Assembly (NCBI RefSeq): GCF_964186625.1 | Contig: NZ_OZ075110.1 | Location: 1-64,000, forward strand | Source: Asticcacaulis sp. MM231 | GTDB lineage: Bacteria > Pseudomonadota > Alphaproteobacteria > Caulobacterales > Caulobacteraceae | Length of the DNA stretch: 64,000 nt | Reading direction: 5' to 3' | Shown: positions 58,217-64,000 of the stretch, piece after piece | Numbering within the stretch: the stretch's first letter is position 1 | How the letters are laid out: the number at the start of each line of letters is the position of its first letter | Made by a program: the position numbers and the translations under genes | The notes under the pieces: model-generated | Databases searched by the model: none | What the model saw: the letters and a program-made list of their open reading frames with translations, nothing else | Told to the model about the DNA's origin: nothing

Positions 58217-58834
58217 TTACTGAAGGAAGTACTGCGGCCCCCGCAGATTGGGATGGGTCAGTATGGATTCTGGTCCGTCATCCGTGCCGGTGGCATCCAG
58301 CCTGTGTTCGATGATCGAGGCGATGCTTTTGTAATTGAAGGCCCCTATGGCAACGGCCCTGGAAGCCACCCGTTCTGCCCGCGCCGGTTCAAGTTTTTTG
58401 AACATGTTCATGACCCCAAGGCAGGTTCGGTAGCCGTGCTCGGGATGACGGTGGCGGGCCAGAATGGCGACGATGAGCCCTTCGGTCTCGCGACCGATGG
58501 ACAAAGCCCAGTGGCTGAACCGTTCGGGTGACCATTCCGCATAACTGCGATGGGAGCTGGGCATATGGTCCGGATTTGTACCATGTGACCGGCCATTGTA
58601 CCGCCGCTCATGGACAGCAACCTGTTTGCCCCGGTGGAAGATCTCAACCATCCGAGCTGTTAGGCGGGTATCGACCTGTTCCCGGATCAGTTTATGGGGA
58701 ACTGAGTAAAAGAAGCCCGCCAGCTCGATGTGATAATCCAGAGAAACCCGCGCCAGCTTCCACTCAGCAAACTCGTAGTCCGTCGCGGGCAGCTGGGCCA
58801 AAGCGGGCCTTTCTAAGGCCTCGAACAGCTCTAA
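58217..58834 (-). pseudogene. istA: istA, C-terminal part (IS21 transposase)
   Basis: Continues from the other side of the IS5 insertion: LLELFEALERPALAQLPATD, WKLARVSLDYHIELAGFFYSVPH, MVEIFHRGKQVAVHERRYN, RHPEHGYRTCLGVM. Removing the IS5 element and one CTAA copy rejoins GQSRLELFEALERP in frame. Confidence 0.85.
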
Positions 58835-60109
58835 CAGTCTGCTGAAAAACCTCTGGTCATTTTGATTTTGCCGTGATTCCCTTCTTGAGCGAGAAGGAGC
58901 AACCAATGCGTGGCGAGTTTCGGGATCAGGGCGGATTATTTTCGTACATATCGTTGGAAGAACGCGTTCCGGATACGCATCCTCTTCGCAAGGTTCGTGA
59001 GTTGGTTCGCTCGGTTCTGGTCGACCTGAACGCGGACTTTTCGGCGATGTATTCGGAGGAAGGGCGCCCTTCCATTCCACCGGAACAGTTACTGAGCGCC
59101 TTGCTTCTGCAGGTGTTCTACGGCGTCCGCTCGGAACGCCAGTTGATGGAGCAGTTGGATTACAACCTTCTGTTTCGATGGTTCGTGGGCTTGTCACCCG
59201 ACGCGGCTGTGTGGGTGGCGACGACATTCACCAAGAACCGTGAGCGCCTGCAGAAGGGTGATGTTTTTACGAAGTTCATGACGGCCTTGCTGTGCCACCC
59301 AAAGGTTACGCCCTTACTCTCGGACGAGCATTTCTCAGTCGATGGCACGCTGATTGAAGCCTGGGCTTCGTTCAAGAGCTTCAAGCCGAAGGACGGGCCG
59401 GACGATACGGACGGGTCTGACTTCCATAATCAGAAACGCGGCAATGACACCCACGTCTCGACGACCGATGGCGACAGCCGCTTGTACCGCAAGGCTCAGG
59501 GCCGTGAAGCGAAGCTGTGCTACATGGGCCACGCGCTGATGGAGAACCGCAACGGACTGGCGGTTGGTAGCGTTGTCACCCAAGCCACCGGCACGGCCGA
59601 GCGCGAGGCATCCGAAGCCATGCTGGCGGTTAGGGTCAAGCACACCGGCAAGCCGGCGACCGTAGGCGAAGACAAGGCTTATGATGTCGCTGCACATGGC
59701 GAAGCCTTACGCAATCTTGGCGTGGAGCCGCATGTCGCCCGTAATAACGCCACGACTAAAACCGGCAAGACCAGAACGACCATCATCGACGATGAAACGG
59801 CCGCCAGCGATGGCTACGCAATGTCACAGACCCGGCGAAAGATGATCGAGTGCATCTTCGGTTGGGGCAAGCAGCACGGCACGATGCGTAAGACAAAGCA
59901 TCGCGGCCTTGAAGCTGTAGCTGGAGATTTTCTGCTCAATCTCATAGCCTACAACCTCATCCGGATACCCAAGTTGCTAACCGCATAGGAGAGGTCCGTC
60001 TAAATTTAGGAAAGCAACAAAAACAACAACGAATGAAGACCCATAAAAGACCAAGAGACTTACGCAAAAATGCGGAAAGGCCAAAGGCAAAGCCTTTTTC
60101 AGCAGACTG
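58835..60109 (+). mobile_element. IS5-family insertion sequence, 1275 bp, with CTAA target duplication
   Basis: Terminal inverted repeats CAGTCTGCTGAAAAA (15 bp at 58835 and, inverted, ending at 60109). Direct CTAA at 58831-58834 and 60110-60113 is the 4-bp target duplication typical of IS5-type elements. It carries one intact transposase and splits istA. It looks complete and recent. Confidence 0.93.
58906..59988 (+). CDS. IS5-family DDE transposase
   Basis: 360 residues from ATG 58906 (AAGGAG site). N-terminal DUF772-like region (SYISLEERVPDTHPLRKV, YSEEGRPSIPPEQLL), catalytic Asp in DEHFSVDGTLIEAW, Asp in GEDKAYDV and Glu in RRKMIECIFGWGK. Uninterrupted, so probably active. Confidence 0.93.
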   Translation: MRGEFRDQGGLFSYISLEERVPDTHPLRKVRELVRSVLVDLNADFSAMYSEEGRPSIPPEQLLSALLLQVFYGVRSERQLMEQLDYNLLFRWFVGLSPDAAVWVATTFTKNRERLQKGDVFTKFMTALLCHPKVTPLLSDEHFSVDGTLIEAWASFKSFKPKDGPDDTDGSDFHNQKRGNDTHVSTTDGDSRLYRKAQGREAKLCYMGHALMENRNGLAVGSVVTQATGTAEREASEAMLAVRVKHTGKPATVGEDKAYDVAAHGEALRNLGVEPHVARNNATTKTGKTRTTIIDDETAASDGYAMSQTRRKMIECIFGWGKQHGTMRKTKHRGLEAVAGDFLLNLIAYNLIRIPKLLTA

Positions 60110-60113
60110 CTAA

Positions 60114-60545
60114 GCGGCTTTGCCCGATCTTGCGCATGATGCGCCCATTCATTCGCGCCATTATCTCCGCAATGGCTTCATTGGCTTCGGCCAGAGAGAA
60201 GAAGGTTTGATGGCGCAGGCGCCCTAAAATGTAAGACTGGGCAAAGCGAACCCCAGCCTCGACCTTCGACTTATCCTTTGGTTTATAGGGCCTGGCTGGA
60301 AGGACACCCATATTATAGTGGGTCGCCATCATCCCGTAGGTTCGGTTGATCTCGGGGTCGTAGAACGAGGCCTTGTTGACGCCTGACTTGAGATTGTCCT
60401 GCACAACTAGTCTCGGCGATCCCTGGAACACGTTGAGCATCCGCACGTGTGCGCCGATCCAGTCTGGCAGGGTTTGTGTCCAGGTGGCCTCGGCATAGGT
60501 GTAGTTTGACGCCCCAAGAACGTTGGAGCTCCGAAAGGAGCACAA
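60114..60545 (-). pseudogene. istA: istA, central part (IS21 transposase)
   Basis: Catalytic-core piece: LGASNYTYAEATWTQTLPDW, VVQDNLKSGVNKASFYDPEI, PARPYKPKDKSKVEAGVRFA, ending RKIGQSR at the IS5 junction. The N-terminal third of IstA (helix-turn-helix and first catalytic Asp) is absent; homology starts near SFRSSNVLGAS. The remainder of the open frame up to 60602 is unrelated. Confidence 0.83.
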
Positions 60546-60547
60546 CC

Positions 60548-61641
60548 ATGCAGTTATTGTCTTCGTTGTTAAAAATCCCTGTGATCGCAGGTCTCGTGCC
60601 ACGGATTTCAGACAGCTTCCAATCCGAAGCGGAAGCCTTGGCGAAAAAACTCAACCTCGCTGCCCAGGCGCGAGAGGAAGGTGTTGAAAACCGACCTCAT
60701 AGCAGCGAGACTTCTCTGGATAAACCGCAACACCAGATCGTCGAAGAGATTCGGTCGCGGGTCAGCCAGCTCAAGCAGCTTGCCGTCGCTGAGAACGCCA
60801 AGGCAATTGCACGCATCCGGTCCGCAACAGCGGAGACGATCAATGTCGAGCTGATTCTGGCGCAGATCGGCGCCGAGGTCTCGAAGGTCAAGCTGGCTAT
60901 GCCCGAAAAGCTCGAAACGGCCCGGCTGACCGAGCGCAAGAAGCTCAAACATCTGCGAAAATTCAAGGCCGACAACCGGTTGAGGCGCTCTGCCCATTAT
61001 GCCCGTGTTCCCTCGTCGCCATCGAAGGTGCGGTCAATGCTGTGATTTTCAGCTCCGCACTTGACGGCGGCCTGATCGAGGGCTGGTGCATGGCGGCCAT
61101 GTTCAGCGCGGTCAATGTGGCCACTGGTTTCGCAGGCGGCTTTGCTGGGCTTAGGCTGATCGGCCATTGCAATCGGACTCTTCGGCTGATTGGCTGGACT
61201 GCGCTTGGCATCGCCGGACTGGTCGGCCTTTACTGGAACTTCCGGATCGCCCAGTTTCGCGATGCGCTCGAACGCGCTGGGGATGGTGCTTCCTTCTTCT
61301 CAGTGGGCTCCGAAATGGGCTTCGCACTACCATCCTCCCCGGCCTCGGTCGCGCTGTTGCTGCTCGGCGTAGGCGTGTTCCTGGTCTGTCTGCTGAAGGG
61401 CCGGTCGGGTGTCGTCGACGCCTACTGGGGCGATCGTGACGCCGACCACAGCTACGAAGCCGCGCGGCTGGACTACGACGGCGAACGCGAGTCCTTTCGC
61501 CGCTCAATCGACAAGGTATACGAAAAGGCGATCGGCAAATTGCGGGACAGGCACGCCGCCGACAGCCGAAACCTCGCGGCGGCCCGTCGGATTGTCACCG
61601 AAGCTCTCCAATCGAACCGGCCAAACTGGTCGGTTCCATAG
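60548..61641 (+). pseudogene. Coiled-coil membrane protein, frameshifted
   Basis: Two adjoining frames probably form one protein of about 364 residues. The first (ATG 60548, AAAGGAGC site) is a long charged helical region (SRVSQLKQLAVAENAKAIAR, KLETARLTERKKLKHLRKFK). The second, read one base off from about 61010, has three or four hydrophobic segments (AIEGAVNAVIFSSALDGGLI, WCMAAMFSAVNVATGFAGG, LIGWTALGIAGLVGLYWNF, ASVALLLLGVGVFLVCLL) and a charged tail with ESFRRSIDKVYEKAIGKLRD. Not a recognised family. It is convergent with the large protein beyond. Confidence 0.6.
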
Positions 61642-61666
61642 TAACCTCTCGCTTCCGGTGCCGGAT

Positions 61667-64000
61667 TTATTCAAGCTTTAGATTGTCGAGTTGCTTTATC
61701 TCCGCCGCCACCGCATCTGGCGATCTGATCAGGGAAAAAACTCGCTCGAAGTCATCGTTGATATCATACGAGGCCAAGGGATCCTGGGACACGCCATCGA
61801 CTACAGTCGGTCGCATGTCCGTTTCAATGAAGGTTCCCTCGGAAATCTTGGCCTCGATATAGATGCTCACCGCATCCGGATTTTCCGGCGCACCGTCGTA
61901 AAGCTGGCCGATCTGCCGCAGCGCCTGCAACGCATATCCGCGGGCCTGCTGGGCCTCGCGCGTCAGAGACCTCGCCATCGCCCGCTCTAGGCATGGCACG
62001 AAGTAGATGCAATAGGCTCGGGGGCCGTTCTTCCGCGTCAACAGGTTGCGGCCGGCTTCCAGCAGGAAGGACAGGTAGGTCCGCTCCGAGCAACCATACA
62101 TGTAGATGTCGCGATGAACGCCGTCGAGGCATTCGTCCGCGGCCTTGATCATCTCCTTTTTGCGCAGTAGATGTGCATGCGCGATCCGGAAACCGAGCGC
62201 GTCATGCTGCGCGCCGGCGGACGTGCTCTCGAAAAGGTTCTTGACGCACAGTTGCATCGCCCGTTCGGTGTTCTGCTGCATCACATGCTCCTCGTCCACA
62301 ATGCTGGTCAAGGCGGCGATGAGTATGTGGGCCATGTCGCGTCTTAGGGGTCGCTGGTCGTATTTCGTAAACTCGTAGTCGTAGAGACCAACGGTCTCGA
62401 GCTGACGCGCCTGCAGGTAATAGATTTGCGCCGTCCGGCTGACGACGCGTTTGCGCAACTCGATGACCTTGCAATTCCTTTCGTCAGGCCTTTCGGGACC
62501 GACCTCCTGATCGATAAGCGCACTCGCCGAATTCTATGACATGCCCGGCTTCGATAAGCGCGGGCGCGCTTCCCTTGACGGTCAGAGCGAGGGCGATGTT
62601 CAGCATGGCGTCCGCCTCCGCGAGACGACCCCTGGCGCGAACGATCGAATGCGCTTTCACGAACGCGGACTTTGCGGCGTCCAACTCTCCAAGGTCCAAC
62701 TTCGCAAAGCCTACGTCGTCGTAATAGGGAGCGTGCTTCGACTCCGGAAACGCCCAGTGCGGCGTCATCAGGCCGTCGTGGCTGCCCATGAGCTGGAGCA
62801 GTTCCGCCGTCAGGTGATAGGCGCCGTGCCGGTTGGAAAGCGCGCGAGACCCTGAACTGCCCGCCGTATTGCCGTTCAACTCGGCCTGGAACAGTTTTTC
62901 GTAGCAGATGCTCAGCACCTCATGGGGGTTTGGCTGAACAGGCTCCCCATTCCGGCGCGTGTAGATGTCGGTCGGAAAGTCCCCGAGGACCTTGGGGGCT
63001 TCGCCTTCAAACCCTTTGGCATCCTCGACCGAGCGCACGAGATGCCGGATGCACTCCGACAGGAAGTACATGCGCGATCGCCCCCAGTGAGCTTCGTATG
63101 GGAATTCGTGGTTGAGCATGACCTTCTGATGCCGCAGGTTATGGAGCCTGCGGGCAACGATGTAATGGGTCATGCCCCGGTCGCATCTCTTGGGATAGGT
63201 TCGCGCCTCCTCCTTCCAGTGGTCCTGAATAATGGCGCGGAAGCCCAACGGTGCCGTGTACATTATCGGTTCCTTGCCCGACTCCGGATTGGGGTGCACC
63301 TGGACGACATCGCCTAGATCCTCCTTGAGAATCCGCTTGGCTCGCGGAAAGTCGAAATAGGTCGTGACCCGGCAGAATTCCTTGATGGCGGGAACAGTCA
63401 GCCAGTACATGGCTGTGCTGATCCACCTGAGGACTCGAATGTCGGCCTGGTTCATGCCGAGCGTTTTCGACTTCAGATAAAGGGCCACCTCGTCGACGTA
63501 GCGCTGTACCTGCCGCGGAATGCCGCCATCCAGCGTTCCGACCAGCTTCATAAAGCCGCCGGTCGGATCGAAGTAGGCATAGTTGTCGCGGTTCGAAGCG
63601 AACAAGGCGCGCAGGCGGATATCTATTGGTCGCTTCTCACGGTTGTTCTTCAGATTCAGCTGCAGACGCGCACGCTTGGTCCTGAACCCGTTGTGGTCGT
63701 ACAAGTGGCCGTGCCAGCGCTTCGCCTGAAAGAGGTCGAATTGCTCCATGAAGAAATCGAAGCGCTCCGGTCTTGGCACCGACAGCAGGTGATTGAGGTT
63801 CGTCAGCTTATGGCAATGCGCCACGTCGAAAAGGACTGTTTGCCCCCTGACATCGGTCGAACCGATGAACAGGATCAGCGGATGATCGGTCCTTGCCGAC
63901 AGATTGTTGCGCTGGATAAGGGTGATAAGACGCCTCAGGGAAAGGTTCGCCTCGACGACCTCGTCCTGAAAATGCTCGTAGTCGTTCACCACGAGAAGGG
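61667..64000 (-). pseudogene. C-terminal part of a large unknown protein with TPR-like repeats, frameshifted, open at window end
   Basis: At least 775 residues. The 5' end lies beyond 64000, since the frame stays open (LLVVNDYEHFQDEV). Conserved-looking core: FDVAHCHKLTNLNHLLS, RWHGHLYDHNGFR, RPIDIRLRALFASNRDNYAYFDP, LRWISTAMYWLTVPAIKEF. TPR-like helices (KLDLGELDAAKSAFVKAHSIVRARG) follow. Near 62515 the frame changes by one or two bases, between GHVIEFGE and ALIDQEVGPERPDERN, then runs to LKQLDNLKLE-type end with further TPR-like segments (CLERAMARSLTREAQQARGY). No P-loop is visible in this part. Function unknown; context is accessory. Confidence 0.55.

Larger units (their letters stand above)
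57708..60545 (-). mobile_element. Decayed IS21-family element
   Basis: istA and istB in the usual order (istA then istB on the minus strand), truncated at both outer ends (istB C-terminus and istA N-terminus missing) and interrupted by an IS5-family insertion. Neither outer end of a complete IS21 is visible. Confidence 0.82.

Overview
The window reads as chromosomal DNA of a Caulobacteraceae alphaproteobacterium, most like Asticcacaulis. The clues are large TonB-dependent receptors beside secreted glycoside hydrolases, a ROK/amylosucrase/LacI/MFS sucrose locus, an alphaproteobacterial chemotaxis operon with cheD, and disrupted genes whose breaks fall at GANTC, the CcrM methylation motif of this group. 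The genus is inferred from gene content; no rRNA or tRNA gene was recognised.

Layout. (1) 1-13.4 kb and 18.6-26 kb hold a plant-polysaccharide utilisation region: TonB receptor, GH51 arabinofuranosidase, GH30 galactanase-like enzyme, GH2 beta-galactosidase, Na+/sugar symporter, FadR-type GntR regulator, a GH5-like enzyme with a frameshift, a GH31 enzyme with an internal stop, a GH43 enzyme carrying a PA-IL-like lectin domain, and an (alpha/alpha)6-type glycosidase with two discoidin-like modules. Together these suit arabinogalactan-type side chains. (2) 13.6-18.6 kb holds an OmpR/EnvZ-type two-component pair, a secreted repeat protein, an EF-hand protein, a sterol-desaturase-family gene with an in-frame stop, and a secreted esterase. 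(3) 26.4-34.3 kb is a sucrose/alpha-glucan locus: fructokinase-like ROK kinase, amylosucrase (frameshifted), TonB receptor, MFS transporter and LacI regulator, with matching operator-like palindromes at its promoters. (4) 34.4-34.7 kb is a decayed iolB fragment. (5) 35.1-50.3 kb is a signalling block: multi-PAS histidine kinase, receiver-anti-sigma-kinase fusion, STAS, CheY, CheA (in-frame TAG), CheW, a triple-PAS chemoreceptor, CheR, CheD, CheB, a cytoplasmic receptor-like protein, a second STAS and a PP2C/SpoIIE phosphatase. It mixes chemotaxis with a partner-switching module. (6) 50.3-64 kb is accessory: a tyrosine recombinase, two dif-like sites flanking vapBC, a frameshifted chemoreceptor, a parE remnant, an HxlR/SDR/reductase cluster, a truncated tetR fused to a decayed IS21 element that is itself split by an intact IS5-family element (CTAA target duplication), then a frameshifted membrane protein and the C-terminal part of a large TPR-like protein running off the window.

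Two cross-cutting points stand out. At least eight genes are interrupted by one- or two-base shifts or single stop codons. Three frameshifts and one stop sit exactly where a one-base correction restores GANTC, which points to methylation-linked read errors or a mutational hotspot rather than ordinary gene decay. The second point is the pair of ATAA-N6-TTAT sites around the toxin-antitoxin pair, which resembles a Xer-mobilised (pdif-like) module.
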